A stretch of 40,204 nt of DNA from Sulfurospirillum sp. (GTDB lineage Bacteria; Campylobacterota; Campylobacteria; Campylobacterales; Sulfurospirillaceae): contig JAERRW010000003.1 in the NCBI GenBank assembly GCA_016735235.1, positions 1 through 40,204 of the forward strand, read 5' to 3'. The notes under the pieces were generated by a model that did no database searches, was not told the origin of the DNA, and saw nothing but the letters and a program-made list of their open reading frames with translations. Position 1 is the stretch's first letter, and every line of letters begins with the position of its first letter. This document shows positions 10,664-22,269 of this stretch, piece after piece. Made by a program: the position numbers and the translations under genes.

Positions 10664-11665
10664 CTAGACAATCCCTTTATCGTATTGTGCTCTCATTTTC
10701 TCTTTTTCTATTTTCATTTTCTCTTTTTTAGCCTCTTTTGATTTATAGTTTTCAACGCTAAAATTTAACCATTTAAGCATAGGAGATGCTACAAAAATAG
10801 AGCTATATGTTCCTACTAAAATACCCACTAAAAGAGTAAAACCAAATCCATGAATAATTTCCCCACCATATAACCATAGCGTTAAAACAACAAAAAATGT
10901 TGTCAAGGAAGTTAAAAGTGTACGGGAAAGTGTCTTTGAGATAGAGAAATTTATAATACTTAAAAGATCAAAATTCTTTGATTTTTTAATATCTTCTCTA
11001 ATTCTATCAAACACTATAATTGTATCGTTTAAAGAGTATCCAAGCAGAGTTAAAAGTGCTGCTAAAATATCTAAATTTATATCTATACTAAAAACAACTA
11101 ATGCACCAATTGCTATAGATATATCATGAATTAAAGCAAAAATTGAAGCTACAGCAAATCTCCACTCAAATCTAATAGTTATATACATAAGAATAGCCAT
11201 AACAGAGACAAGCATAGCCATAATGCCTTTTTCTCTAAGCTCACTGCCTACTTTTGGGCCCACCATGTCTACTCTTCTAATTTCAAATTCACCAGTTCCA
11301 TCTAACAAATTAGTAACAATATCACTCAAATCTTCTTGTACAGAAACAGTGCTACTCATAAATCTAATAATAACTTCATTTGGACTACCAAATTTTGTTA
11401 TTGTTGCACTTGAAAACATCTCATTTGCTATGATTTTTTCTCTCATTTTTTTAATTGGAGCAACTTGGTCATACTTGACTTGAACAATAGTTCCGCCAGA
11501 AAAATCTATGCCATAGTTTAAGCCTTTTGAGCCCAACATTACATAAGATGCCATTACCATAATTAGTGAAAGTATAATAAAAGGCAAACTTTTACCCATA
11601 AAATTATAGGTTTTATCTTTAGAAAATATCTGCATTATTGTCCACTCCCTTTTATGCCAAACCAT
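10664..11665 (-). CDS. secF: Protein translocase subunit SecF
   Basis: GLNYGIDFSGGTIVQVKYD, LGYSLNDTIIVFDRIRE. Confidence 0.95.
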   Translation of the reverse strand: MVWHKREWTIMQIFSKDKTYNFMGKSLPFIILSLIMVMASYVMLGSKGLNYGIDFSGGTIVQVKYDQVAPIKKMREKIIANEMFSSATITKFGSPNEVIIRFMSSTVSVQEDLSDIVTNLLDGTGEFEIRRVDMVGPKVGSELREKGIMAMLVSVMAILMYITIRFEWRFAVASIFALIHDISIAIGALVVFSIDINLDILAALLTLLGYSLNDTIIVFDRIREDIKKSKNFDLLSIINFSISKTLSRTLLTSLTTFFVVLTLWLYGGEIIHGFGFTLLVGILVGTYSSIFVASPMLKWLNFSVENYKSKEAKKEKMKIEKEKMRAQYDKGIV

Positions 11666-13233
11666 AAACTAAGATTTTTACTTTTTTCAATCTTAGGTAA
11701 AAAATATTGATAAATACCATGTGTTCCTAAAATAGCAGTCAGCATTGATGCTAATATTCCTATACTAATAGTTATTGCAAATCCTTTTATAGGGCCTGTT
11801 CCGTAAGCATATAGCACTATAGCGGCAAAAAGTGTAGTTATATTTGCATCAAGAATAGCACTCATTGCATTATTGTAGCCTTTTTCAATTGCATTAGAAA
11901 TAGAACTTCCTTGACGAAATAACTCTCTCATTCTTTCATTAATAATAACATTAGCATCAACGGCCATACCTACAGTAAGCACAATTCCAGCCATTCCAGG
12001 AAGTGTAAGAGTTGCACCAAAAAGTGCCATTACAGACAAAACTATAAACAGATTTGCTATCAAAGCAGTATTTGCAATAACTCCAGCAAGACCATAATAA
12101 ATTACCATAAAAATGACTACTATCAAAAATCCTAAAGACAAAGCAAGTGTACTAGCTTTTATGCTATCGGCTCCCAAGCTTGGTCCTACACTTCTTTTTT
12201 CCAATAGTTCCACAGGAGCTAAGAGTGCCCCACTTCTAAGAGCTATAGCAATATCGCTAGCTTCTTCTACACTAAATCCACCACTTATTTGTCCACTTCC
12301 TCCACCAATTCTTTCACGAATTACTGGAGCAGAATATACTCTATTGTCAAGAACAATTGCTAAGTGAGTACCTATATTTTTGCCAGTAAAATCACCAAAA
12401 ATTTTAGCACCCTCAGAGTTAAGAGAAAAATTTATAACAGCTTGATTCATTTGATCAAAACCAACTTTAGCATCTGTTAGCATATTTCCATCAAGCAAGG
12501 GAACTTCTTTAAGAAGATGTTTGCGTCCCGTAACTTTTGCATCTTCTAAAATAACATCTCCATATTCGGCGGCTTCTTCGTTACTCATTTCATACACACG
12601 ATCATTTCTTAGTTCATCTACAGTCATCATTTGAAGATGTGCTGGTTTTGCTATGAGTTCACGAGCTCTTTGCTCATCTTCGCTAGTTTTAATGCCAGGG
12701 AGTTCTACAAGTATTTTATCTTTACCCTGTCTAGCTACATTTGGCTCTGCTAATCCGAACTGATCAAGTCTGTTTCTAATAGTTTCAACTGCTTGATTTA
12801 TTGCATACTGTTTTGTAGCCTCTTTTTCAAGCTCATCGAGAGAGAGATTGTAGTTAAGTTTATCTTTTTTTAAAACAATTCCAGGGATTTTATTTATCAT
12901 TTCATCAAGATTTTTCTCTTCATCTTGATCCAGTAAAATTAGAGTTATACTGTTATTTTTTATTTTTAAACTATCTATTATAATATCATTATCGTTAGTG
13001 AAAAATTTAACACTTGATGCTATTGATTTGATTTTTGATTTTATTGCTTCATCTGTTTTAACTCCTAAAAGCATATAAAGTCCCCCTTGAAGATCAAGTC
13101 CAAGGGAAATTTTAGCACCTTTTTCTGTTTGTAGGAGTGTCGGTATCGACAAACCTACACCAAAAATAATTGCAATGAAAAAAATCACCAATCGGTAATT
13201 TAATCCACTTTTACTCATTAGCACTCTTTTCAA
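11635..13233 (-). CDS. secD: Protein translocase subunit SecD
   Basis: LGLDLQGGLYMLLGV, TVGMAVDANVIINERMRE; adjacent to secF and yajC. Confidence 0.96.
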   Translation of the reverse strand: MKRVLMSKSGLNYRLVIFFIAIIFGVGLSIPTLLQTEKGAKISLGLDLQGGLYMLLGVKTDEAIKSKIKSIASSVKFFTNDNDIIIDSLKIKNNSITLILLDQDEEKNLDEMINKIPGIVLKKDKLNYNLSLDELEKEATKQYAINQAVETIRNRLDQFGLAEPNVARQGKDKILVELPGIKTSEDEQRARELIAKPAHLQMMTVDELRNDRVYEMSNEEAAEYGDVILEDAKVTGRKHLLKEVPLLDGNMLTDAKVGFDQMNQAVINFSLNSEGAKIFGDFTGKNIGTHLAIVLDNRVYSAPVIRERIGGGSGQISGGFSVEEASDIAIALRSGALLAPVELLEKRSVGPSLGADSIKASTLALSLGFLIVVIFMVIYYGLAGVIANTALIANLFIVLSVMALFGATLTLPGMAGIVLTVGMAVDANVIINERMRELFRQGSSISNAIEKGYNNAMSAILDANITTLFAAIVLYAYGTGPIKGFAITISIGILASMLTAILGTHGIYQYFLPKIEKSKNLSLWFGIKGSGQ

Positions 13234-13495
13234 TTTTTCTAGCTACATACTCTTTTGAGAGTTTAACAACCGTCTCATCATTAAGTTTAACTTTGATAAA
13301 ATCGTCTTCAGGTTTCACAACCTCACAGATTAAACCACCGTTTGTAACAATTTTGTCGCCTTTTTTTAAAGCGCCTGTCATCTCCTTGTGTCTTTTAGCC
13401 TGCTTTTGTTGCGGTCTAATAACCAAGAAATAAAAAATCGCAAAAAGAACGATTAATGGAAGTAAAGAAGCAAATATATTTGAGCTACCTTGCAT
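13211..13495 (-). CDS. yajC: Preprotein translocase subunit YajC
   Basis: FAIFYFLVIRPQQKQAKRHKEM...GDKIVTNGGLI. Confidence 0.95.
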   Translation of the reverse strand: MQGSSNIFASLLPLIVLFAIFYFLVIRPQQKQAKRHKEMTGALKKGDKIVTNGGLICEVVKPEDDFIKVKLNDETVVKLSKEYVARKIEKSANE

Positions 13496-14742
13496 ACGAA
13501 TCCTTTAAAAAAAAATTTTCAAGAGATTATTTTAGCACTTTTTTTATAATAAAAGGCTTTTTTATAGCTTTTTGTCTTAGTTTTTTTATATATCTCGCAT
13601 ATTTTGATCTACATGTAAAAGCTTTAGATACTATTTTAGCTATTGTTGGTTTTTATTTACTACTTACATGTAAAAAAGAGTCTCTTCCTTGGGTGGGTTT
13701 TTTCATAGGCATATTGTGGTTTTATTGGATTAGTTTTAGTTTTAGGTATTATGATTTAGCTTACCTCATTCCTCTTGTTATAATTGGTGTTGGATCTATC
13801 TATTCTCTATCTTTTTGGATTATAGGAATCGTTGGAAAACTACCAGAAATTAGAGCTGTTTTAATGTTTGCATTTGTTTTTTTTAAACCTTTTGGATTTA
13901 ACTGGTTTAAGCCCGAACTCATTTTTATTAACTCCTATTTTTCTACAAATATCTATTTTTATGGACTATTTTTAAGTGTTTTAATTTTGATTATTAGACT
14001 TAAAAAATGGTGGAAATTAGCTGGAGTTATGCTTTTAATAAGTTTAATGTTTTTCAACAAACCCACATACATGCATCTGCCAAAACTAGATATTGCAATT
14101 CCTATTACAAATTTAGACCAAAATAAAAAATGGAAACAAGAGTATCAAAATGAGATAGTTGAAAATAATTTTTCTCTTATAAAAGAAGCAATTAAAACAA
14201 AAAAAGATTTGATTATACTACATGAAAGTGCTTTTCCACTCTATCTTAATCTTAATATAGAGATTTTAAATAGATTAAAAAAACTCTCCTATGATATAAC
14301 AATAGTTACAGGAGCTTTACGAAAAACTAATCATCAAATTTTTAACTCCTCCTATATTTTTCAAAATGGAGAATTTAAAATAGCAGACAAAGTAGTACTA
14401 GTTCCATTTGGAGAGACAATTCCACTCCCAAAATGGGCATCTGAACTAGTAAATAATATTTTTTTCAATGGTGCTAGTGACTACAAACATGCTGATAATG
14501 TTTTTGATTTTAATATAGAAAATTACAGCTTTAGAAGTGCAATATGCTATGAATCAACAACAGATAAACTCTATGAAAATAATCCAAAATTTATGATAGC
14601 AATTAGCAACAACTCTTGGTTTACACCTTCAATTGAACCAATTTTGCAAAATCTACTTTTAAGACTTTATGCAAAAAAACATAAAACCATTATTTATCAC
14701 AGCGCAAATGATGGAATAAGCGGAGTGATAACACCTTACTAA
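13480..14742 (+). CDS. lnt: Apolipoprotein N-acyltransferase; start uncertain (ATG 13456 or TTG 13480)
   Basis: GFFIGILWFYWISFSFRYYDL, HESAFPLYL, VLVPFGETIPLP, SAICYESTTDKLY, SNNSWFTPSIEP; N-terminal region overlaps yajC on the opposite strand. Confidence 0.85.
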   Translation: MSYLAYESFKKKFSRDYFSTFFIIKGFFIAFCLSFFIYLAYFDLHVKALDTILAIVGFYLLLTCKKESLPWVGFFIGILWFYWISFSFRYYDLAYLIPLVIIGVGSIYSLSFWIIGIVGKLPEIRAVLMFAFVFFKPFGFNWFKPELIFINSYFSTNIYFYGLFLSVLILIIRLKKWWKLAGVMLLISLMFFNKPTYMHLPKLDIAIPITNLDQNKKWKQEYQNEIVENNFSLIKEAIKTKKDLIILHESAFPLYLNLNIEILNRLKKLSYDITIVTGALRKTNHQIFNSSYIFQNGEFKIADKVVLVPFGETIPLPKWASELVNNIFFNGASDYKHADNVFDFNIENYSFRSAICYESTTDKLYENNPKFMIAISNNSWFTPSIEPILQNLLLRLYAKKHKTIIYHSANDGISGVITPY

Positions 14743-14773
14743 ATATTTAAGAACATTTTGTTATAATATATTT

Positions 14774-16627
14774 ATGTTTTATACAAATTACTTAACACTA
14801 TTAAAAAGATTTTTATTTATACTGTCTTTTTTTGTTTTTTTTAGAGCGGTTTTTTATTTTTATAATTTTGATTATTTTCGTACTTTCCATTTTTCAGAGG
14901 CACTTTTTGCTTATGTTTATGGAATTCGTTTTGATATTGCTGCTGTTTTAATTATAAATTCAATTTTTATTTTGGGTTCTCTTGTCCCAATAACTAACAG
15001 TCGTTATCAACTTTTTTTAAAAATTATATTTGTATTTTTAAATTCAATTTTTTTAGGTGTGTTACTTATAGATTTAGAATTGTTTATTTTTCTTGGTAAA
15101 AAAATGACTTTTGATATTTTTGGAATTAAAAACGATATAATTACTCAATCGCTCCAATTAGTAACAAATTACTGGTATTTATGTATAGTTGCTCTATTGA
15201 ATACCGTTTTACTATGGAAGTACTACCCACAATGTAAAATAACTTTACTTCCTAAACATAAAATTAAATGGTACACAGCTACTGTTTTTGGGGTTATAAT
15301 TATTGCTTTAACTATTATTGGAATTAGAGGGTCCATTCAAACAAGACCTATGAGTACTAAAAGTGCATTTATACATGATTCACATGAACTTGGTAATTTA
15401 TCGCTTAATGCCGCATATTCGATACTCAGATTTGCTGGAAAAAATCAAGCAGTCATCAAAAAGAGCTATTTTCAAACCGATGATGAGGCAAAACATGTTA
15501 TTTTAAAAAGTAGAACTTTTAACTTGTCCAATGAAGTAAATTATGGTAAACAAAATGTTATTGTTATAATTTTAGAGAGTTTTTCTCAAGAGTATGTTGA
15601 TAATGGATATACTCCATTTCTATCATCACTAAGTAAAAAATCTCTATATTTTAATGATAATTTTGCAAATGGAAGAAGATCTATTGAAGTTCTTCCTTCA
15701 ATAATGGCAGGATTTCCATCTATACTGGAAGAACCCATTCAAGGATCTCGATACCAGACAAATAAATTTTATGCACTTCCAAAAATATTAAAAGAGAACG
15801 GTTATCAAACTTCTTTTTTCCACGGAGGAGAACTAGGAACCATGGAATTCGATACCTTTAGTTATTCAGTAGGATTTGAAAAATATTTTTCAATGAATGA
15901 TTATCCACATAAAGAGCATTTTGATAAAGTTTGGGGAATTTATGACCATAACTATTTGTCTTTTTTTGCAGATAATTTAGACAATCAAAAAGAACCTTTT
16001 TTCTCTAGTGTTTTTACCTTAAGTTCTCATCATCCATACTCAATTCCACTTGAGTTTATAGATAAATTTCCTGTAGGAAATTTAGAAATTATTGAAAGTG
16101 TTGGTTATGCAGACTACTCTTTAAGAGAGTTTTTTAAAAAAATAGAGACAAAAGATTGGTTTAATAATACTCTATTTGTTATAACAGGAGATCATACACA
16201 AAAACTAGAGACAAAAAAGTATAATAATACTGTTGGACGATACAAAGTCCCTCTTATTTTTTATCATCCATCAATTGATCTTACTATTTTTAATAGTGAT
16301 AGAATAACACAACATGCAGATATTTTAGCAAGTGTATTAGATTTTTTGGGACTAAATCATGATAAAAAATTACTATATGGCAGTTCTGTGTTTTCTAATA
16401 AAGAGTCTCAAGCAATTATTTTTCTAAATGGTCGCTATTTTTATTATAAAAAACCTTATATACTAACTTATGACAAAATTGATGCTAAATTATTTCACTA
16501 CTCTAATAATTTATCAGAAATTGAAAACAATGTGGATGAAAATATTAAAACAGAGATGCTAAAAGAGCTTAAGGCATATATACAATATACACATAATGGA
16601 TTAATAAATAATCGAATCTATGATTAA
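14774..16627 (+). CDS. LTA-synthase-like sulfatase/phosphoglycerol transferase, membrane-bound
   Basis: 617 aa; five N-terminal TM segments then VIVIILESFSQEYVDNGYTPFLSSL, SFFHGGELGTMEFD, TLSSHHPYSIP, FVITGDHTQKL. Confidence 0.88.
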   Translation: MFYTNYLTLLKRFLFILSFFVFFRAVFYFYNFDYFRTFHFSEALFAYVYGIRFDIAAVLIINSIFILGSLVPITNSRYQLFLKIIFVFLNSIFLGVLLIDLELFIFLGKKMTFDIFGIKNDIITQSLQLVTNYWYLCIVALLNTVLLWKYYPQCKITLLPKHKIKWYTATVFGVIIIALTIIGIRGSIQTRPMSTKSAFIHDSHELGNLSLNAAYSILRFAGKNQAVIKKSYFQTDDEAKHVILKSRTFNLSNEVNYGKQNVIVIILESFSQEYVDNGYTPFLSSLSKKSLYFNDNFANGRRSIEVLPSIMAGFPSILEEPIQGSRYQTNKFYALPKILKENGYQTSFFHGGELGTMEFDTFSYSVGFEKYFSMNDYPHKEHFDKVWGIYDHNYLSFFADNLDNQKEPFFSSVFTLSSHHPYSIPLEFIDKFPVGNLEIIESVGYADYSLREFFKKIETKDWFNNTLFVITGDHTQKLETKKYNNTVGRYKVPLIFYHPSIDLTIFNSDRITQHADILASVLDFLGLNHDKKLLYGSSVFSNKESQAIIFLNGRYFYYKKPYILTYDKIDAKLFHYSNNLSEIENNVDENIKTEMLKELKAYIQYTHNGLINNRIYD

Positions 16628-16738
16628 CCATTTTGATAAGTTTTGGATCTAATTTTATAGTCAATTTCATTAAGTGAAGATTACACAAAATTTAGTTAAA
16701 ATAGTAACTTTTAAAAATATTAAGATTAGGAATAAACC

Positions 16739-18487
16739 TTGAGAAGTCATTATTGTACAGATTTAAGTGAAAAAAACATAGGTGAAAAAGTAGAGCTTTG
16801 TGGTTGGAGTAACAATGATAGAGATCATGGTGGAATTATATTTATAGACCTTCGTGACAAGAGTGGATTAGTTCAACTTGTATGTGATCCAGCCGACAGC
16901 AAGCATGCACACAAAATAGCAAATTGTGTTAGAGATGAATTTGTTTTAAGAGCTAAAGGAACTGTAAGAGCAAGAGGAGAAAAACTAGAAAACCCTAAAC
17001 TAAAAACAGGAAAAATAGAAATTATAGTAGATGAGCTAATAGTAGAAAATATTAGTGAACCAGTTCCTTTTGTTGTTGGTGACAATAAAGTAGGAGAAGA
17101 TATTAAGCTAAAATATAGATTTTTAGATTTAAGAAATACAAAATCTTATGAAATTTTTAAGCTAAGAAGTAAAGTAACAATGGCTACAAGAAATTTTTTT
17201 GATAAGCAAGGTTTTTTAGAAGTAGAGACTCCAATTTTAACAAAATCTACTCCTGAAGGGGCAAGAGATTATCTTGTTCCAAGTCGCATTCATAACGGAG
17301 ATTTTTTTGCTCTTCCTCAATCTCCACAACTTTTTAAACAACTTCTTATGTGTTCTGGATTTGATAGATATTTTCAAATTGCAAAGTGTTTTAGAGATGA
17401 AGATTTAAGAGCAGATAGGCAACCAGAATTTACACAAATTGATGTAGAGATGAGTTTTTGCGATCAAGAACAAATTCTTAAAACTACCGAAGACTTACTT
17501 ATAGATATTTTTAAAGTTGCAGGTCATAAAATTCATGCCCCATTCAACCGTATTCGCTACAAAGATGCTATGGAGAAGTATGGGTCAGATAAACCAGATC
17601 TTCGATACGATCTTAGCATGGTTGATGTAATTGATGTATTTAGTAATTGTGAAAATGAGATTTTTAGCAGTATTGCAAAAGACAAAAAGAGAAACAGAAT
17701 AAAAGCCCTCAAAGTTCCAAATGGAGATAATATTTTTTCAAAAAGACAAATGAAAAGTTTTGAAGATTATGTAAAAAAATTTGGAGCAAGTGGACTTGGA
17801 TATTTTCAAATGAAAGAAGATGGGCTAAAAGGACCTCTTACGAAATTTTTTAGTGAAACTGATTTAAAAAATATTGTAAAAATTAGTAAACTTGAAACTG
17901 GAGATGTTGTATTTTTTGGTGCAGGAGAAAAAAATCTTGTATTAGATTATATGGGAAGATTTAGAATTTATCTTGCAGAACTAATGGATATTATTCCTAA
18001 AGATGTTTTTGAATTTGTATGGGTTGTAGATTTTGACATGTTTGAGATATCAAATGATAATGTAAAAGCTCTTCATCATCCATTTACTCAACCCAAAGAT
18101 ATCAATACTCCAATAGAAGACATGGAGAGTATAGCTTATGATATTGTTCTTAATGGAACCGAACTCGGTGGTGGTAGTATAAGAATTCATAAAAAAGAGA
18201 TACAAGAAAAAGTATTTAAACTTCTAAAAATTAGCAAAGAAGAAGCGGATATAAAATTTGGATTCTTGCTTGATGCTCTAAAATTTGGTGCGCCTCCTCA
18301 TGGCGGAATTGCTATTGGATTAGACAGACTTATAATGTTATTGACAAACTCTGAATCTATTCGTGATGTTATAACATTCCCTAAAACACAAAGAGCACAA
18401 TGCCTTTTAACACAAGCTCCCAATAGCGTCGATGATGAACAATTGAAAGATTTAGGAATAAGACTTAAAGAGAAAATAAAAATATAA
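16739..18487 (+). CDS. aspS: Aspartyl-tRNA synthetase (TTG start)
   Basis: 582 aa; [63 protein letters not shown]. Confidence 0.97.
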   Translation: MRSHYCTDLSEKNIGEKVELCGWSNNDRDHGGIIFIDLRDKSGLVQLVCDPADSKHAHKIANCVRDEFVLRAKGTVRARGEKLENPKLKTGKIEIIVDELIVENISEPVPFVVGDNKVGEDIKLKYRFLDLRNTKSYEIFKLRSKVTMATRNFFDKQGFLEVETPILTKSTPEGARDYLVPSRIHNGDFFALPQSPQLFKQLLMCSGFDRYFQIAKCFRDEDLRADRQPEFTQIDVEMSFCDQEQILKTTEDLLIDIFKVAGHKIHAPFNRIRYKDAMEKYGSDKPDLRYDLSMVDVIDVFSNCENEIFSSIAKDKKRNRIKALKVPNGDNIFSKRQMKSFEDYVKKFGASGLGYFQMKEDGLKGPLTKFFSETDLKNIVKISKLETGDVVFFGAGEKNLVLDYMGRFRIYLAELMDIIPKDVFEFVWVVDFDMFEISNDNVKALHHPFTQPKDINTPIEDMESIAYDIVLNGTELGGGSIRIHKKEIQEKVFKLLKISKEEADIKFGFLLDALKFGAPPHGGIAIGLDRLIMLLTNSESIRDVITFPKTQRAQCLLTQAPNSVDDEQLKDLGIRLKEKIKI

Positions 18488-19059
18488 TGAAATCACTATT
18501 TCTTATTATTGGAGCACCGGGGAGTGGAAAAACTACAAATGCACAAACAATTGCTAAAGAGAATAAAAACATAGGTCATTACTCAACAGGTGAACTACTT
18601 CGCACAGAAGTTGCAAGTGGAAGCAAACTTGGTAAGGTAATAGACAAATGTATAAGTGTGGGTGAACTTGTTCCTATTCAAGTTGCACTTGATACTATCA
18701 TTAAAGCTATAAACAACTCTACATGTAACACTATTTTAATAGATGGCTATCCAAGAAGTAATGAGCAGATGATGGGTCTTGATACTGTTTTAAAAAATGA
18801 AAAAACAATAACTCTAAAATCTGTAATGGAAGTAGTGGTTAGTGAGCAAACTGCCATGAATAGAGTTCTTGGACGAAATCGTGGCAAAGATGATAATGTA
18901 GAAATTTTTAAAAACCGCATGAAAGTTTATACTCAACCACTAAAAGATATACAAGATTTTTATAACTCTAAAAATCTACTATTTAAAATAAGTGGTGAAG
19001 GCTCTATAGAAACTATTGTAGATGAGATGACAAAATATATCGCACTTCATAAAAATTAA
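18487..19059 (+). CDS. adk: Adenylate kinase
   Basis: GAPGSGKTTNAQTIA P-loop, YSTGELLR, LIDGYPRS. Confidence 0.93.
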   Translation: MKSLFLIIGAPGSGKTTNAQTIAKENKNIGHYSTGELLRTEVASGSKLGKVIDKCISVGELVPIQVALDTIIKAINNSTCNTILIDGYPRSNEQMMGLDTVLKNEKTITLKSVMEVVVSEQTAMNRVLGRNRGKDDNVEIFKNRMKVYTQPLKDIQDFYNSKNLLFKISGEGSIETIVDEMTKYIALHKN

Positions 19060-19074
19060 AATAACTCTTCAAAT

Positions 19075-19104
19075 TAGCCCCTATTTTGCAAGCATAAGGA
19101 GCTA
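19075..19104. terminator. Imperfect hairpin in the adk-pyrH gap, possible terminator
   Basis: TAGCCCCTAT ... ATAAGGAGCTA arms pair with one mismatch and one bulge; no clear T-run follows. Confidence 0.3.
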
Positions 19105-19120
19105 TAAATGAAGTTTATTG

Positions 19121-19126
19121 TATAAT
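19121..19126 (+). promoter_or_regulatory. Candidate sigma70 -10 box (TATAAT) upstream of pyrH
   Basis: TATAAT 36 nt before the pyrH ATG; no convincing -35. Confidence 0.4.
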
Positions 19127-19152
19127 TTATCGATTTTAACTTTTAGATATAA

Positions 19153-19893
<741 letters not shown>

Positions 19894-19901
19894 GAATAAA
19901 A

Positions 19902-20120
19902 ATGAGAACAGAAAAAATAACAGCAAAAGCTTTGAAATTTTTAGATGACGATAGGTATAAATTAGCACTATTGGTAGCAAAACGTGCAGAACAACTAGCT
20001 AATGGGGCAGATATATTGATTAAAAAAGAGGATGCAAATAGTAAATTTACAGATATTGCACTATTAGAGATTGCCGAAGGGAAAGTATCTATTGAGTCTT
20101 TTTTAGATAAAAAAGAGTAA
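19902..20120 (+). CDS. rpoZ: RNA polymerase omega subunit
   Basis: 72 aa RpoZ-like (DDDRYKLALLVAKRAEQLANGA, ALLEIAEGKV), followed by spoT/relA. Confidence 0.88.
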   Translation: MRTEKITAKALKFLDDDRYKLALLVAKRAEQLANGADILIKKEDANSKFTDIALLEIAEGKVSIESFLDKKE

Positions 20121-20131
20121 GTTAAGTAGTT

Positions 20132-22258
20132 ATGAATCGGCTAATAGAGAGAGTTAAGACATGCAAAGATACAGACGAGGCAATAGAGTTTCTTTATGAG
20201 TTTATTCAACGTAGTGAACTTATAGAAAAAGCGCTTTTTTTTACACAAAAAAAACACAAAGGACAGTTTAGAAAAAGTGGGGAAGATTATGTCATTCACC
20301 CTATATTGGTTTCTGTTTTTGTAGCTTATTTTGGTGGCAATGAAAATATGATTATTGCTAGTCTTTTACATGATGTTGTAGAAGATACTTGTTGCTCTGT
20401 TAATGAGATATCTGATCAATTTAATCCAGAAGTTGCTCATTTGGTTGAGGGGCTAACCAAGATTAAAGAGATTCGTGATAGTGAACTTGTCTCTTCTGCT
20501 TTGAATTTTAGAAAAATGCTTTTAGCATCAATAAATGATATTAGAGTTTTAGTAATAAAACTTTGTGATAGACTTCATAACATGTTGACACTCGATTCTC
20601 TTAGCATGTCAAAGCGTAAACGCATAAGTGAAGAGACTATTGTTGTTTATGAGCCAATCGCACATAGACTTGGCATCTCTTCAATTAAAAACAAATTAGA
20701 AGATTTAAGTTTTAAATATGTCTTACCAAATGAGTATAAAAAAATAGATACTTACATACATGAAAACTTGCAACAATTACAACTAAGGCTTAACCATTTT
20801 ACATCAGAAACAAAAGTATTGATGTTAAAAAATGGTTTCCTTGAGAGTGATTTTACTATAGAAAGACGAGTAAAACATTACTACTCTATTTATTTGAAAA
20901 TGCAGAGAAAAGGGTTATCTATAGAAGAAGTTCTTGATATGCTAGCAATTCGTGTTATAGTTAATGAACCTATTGATTGTTATCGTGTTTTAGGCATAAT
21001 TCATCAAAATTTTAATCCTATTATTTCAAGATTTAAAGATTATATAGCAATTCCTAAAGAGAATGGGTATCAAACAATTCATACAACTGTTTTTAATAAT
21101 AAATCAATTATAGAGTCGCAAATAAGAACAAAAGATATGCATAAAACTGCTGAGTTTGGAGTAGCAGCTCATTGGAAATATAAAAGTGGTGGACTAAATC
21201 CAAAACTAGAGTGGCTCAATGATTTTAAAGACCAAGATGATAGTAGCGAAGATATAGAAGAGTTTTATGAGATAGCAAAAGATAATTTATATAGTGAAGA
21301 TATATCTGTTTTTTCTCCCAAAGGAGATATTTTTACACTTCCTCGTGGTGCAACTGTTTTAGATTTTGCTTATGAAGTTCATACAGAAGTTGGAATTTAT
21401 GCAAAAGAGGCATATGTAAATAGGCAAAGAACTCCATTTTTAACTGAATTAAGCAATGGAGATATTGTAAACATTGTTATTTCAAAAAAACAGAATTTTA
21501 GATGTAGTTGGCTAAATAGTATAAAAACAGGAAAGGCAAAAAATGCTATAGCAGTTCATTGTCGTCAAAAAATGAGAGATATAAATGATAAAATAGCAAT
21601 AGATATACTTACGTCTGTTTTTAATGTAAGAGAAAAAAGAGTAAAAAATTGGCTAGAAAAAGAGAATATAGCAAACAAAGTCTATAAAATAGCTACAGAT
21701 TCTATCTATTTTAAAAACATAGTCAATACACTTAAAAAGTATCCAAAAGGTGATAAGATTTTGTTTCCATTTTTTAATAAAAACAAATATGATATTAAAA
21801 AACAAAAATTTGACAATATAGTAATTTACTCAAACCAAAATGTTTCAAATATATTGTTTGACTATTGTTGCCATCCTAAGCGTGGAGACGATATTATAGG
21901 TTTTAGAAAAGCCAATAATGTTATTGTTCACCATAAATTTTGTGAAAGAGGTTCTGTACTTATGGATCAAAAAGAGCAGATGATATTTGTAAAATGGACA
22001 AGAGAAGCACCTCAAAGATATAACTTAATAGTTAGCTTAGAAAACGAAAGAGGTTCTTTAGCAGTTTTTTTGCATTATTTGGCTAAAATGCAAATTGATC
22101 TTATAGCGATAGAGTTAGGAAAATCAGAGGAAGGTCATTCTGATTACTTTAAAATAACATTAGAATTACCCGATAAGAATATAGAATTAGTAAGAAAAAA
22201 ATTAAAAGAAAAATATAAAGTAATAGATTTTGTATCAACAAATGATGTATATAAATAG
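20132..22258 (+). CDS. spoT: Bifunctional (p)ppGpp synthetase/hydrolase, Rel/Spo family
   Basis: HD motif LLHDVVEDT, synthetase KDYIAIPKENGYQTIHT, TGS region DISVFSPKGDIFTLPRGATVLDFAYEVHT, C-terminal ACT-like region. Confidence 0.95.
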   Translation: MNRLIERVKTCKDTDEAIEFLYEFIQRSELIEKALFFTQKKHKGQFRKSGEDYVIHPILVSVFVAYFGGNENMIIASLLHDVVEDTCCSVNEISDQFNPEVAHLVEGLTKIKEIRDSELVSSALNFRKMLLASINDIRVLVIKLCDRLHNMLTLDSLSMSKRKRISEETIVVYEPIAHRLGISSIKNKLEDLSFKYVLPNEYKKIDTYIHENLQQLQLRLNHFTSETKVLMLKNGFLESDFTIERRVKHYYSIYLKMQRKGLSIEEVLDMLAIRVIVNEPIDCYRVLGIIHQNFNPIISRFKDYIAIPKENGYQTIHTTVFNNKSIIESQIRTKDMHKTAEFGVAAHWKYKSGGLNPKLEWLNDFKDQDDSSEDIEEFYEIAKDNLYSEDISVFSPKGDIFTLPRGATVLDFAYEVHTEVGIYAKEAYVNRQRTPFLTELSNGDIVNIVISKKQNFRCSWLNSIKTGKAKNAIAVHCRQKMRDINDKIAIDILTSVFNVREKRVKNWLEKENIANKVYKIATDSIYFKNIVNTLKKYPKGDKILFPFFNKNKYDIKKQKFDNIVIYSNQNVSNILFDYCCHPKRGDDIIGFRKANNVIVHHKFCERGSVLMDQKEQMIFVKWTREAPQRYNLIVSLENERGSLAVFLHYLAKMQIDLIAIELGKSEEGHSDYFKITLELPDKNIELVRKKLKEKYKVIDFVSTNDVYK

Positions 22259-22269
22259 AAAGAAAAAAA

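Noticed and set aside
13480-14742. Possible C-terminal truncation of Lnt at ...SANDGISGVITPY*
   Set aside because: Catalytic motifs are present and I recall Campylobacterota Lnt proteins ending soon after this position; no frameshifted continuation seen.
16873-17085. Minus-strand ORFs inside aspS, pyrH, argJ, purL, channel and djlA genes
   Set aside because: Antisense to conserved coding sequence with low-complexity translations; no independent support.
19108-19125. Mini-ORF MKFIV* with a strong AAGGAG SD upstream of pyrH
   Set aside because: Only five codons; it overlaps both a hairpin arm and the candidate TATAAT box, so chance or promoter function is more likely than a leader peptide.
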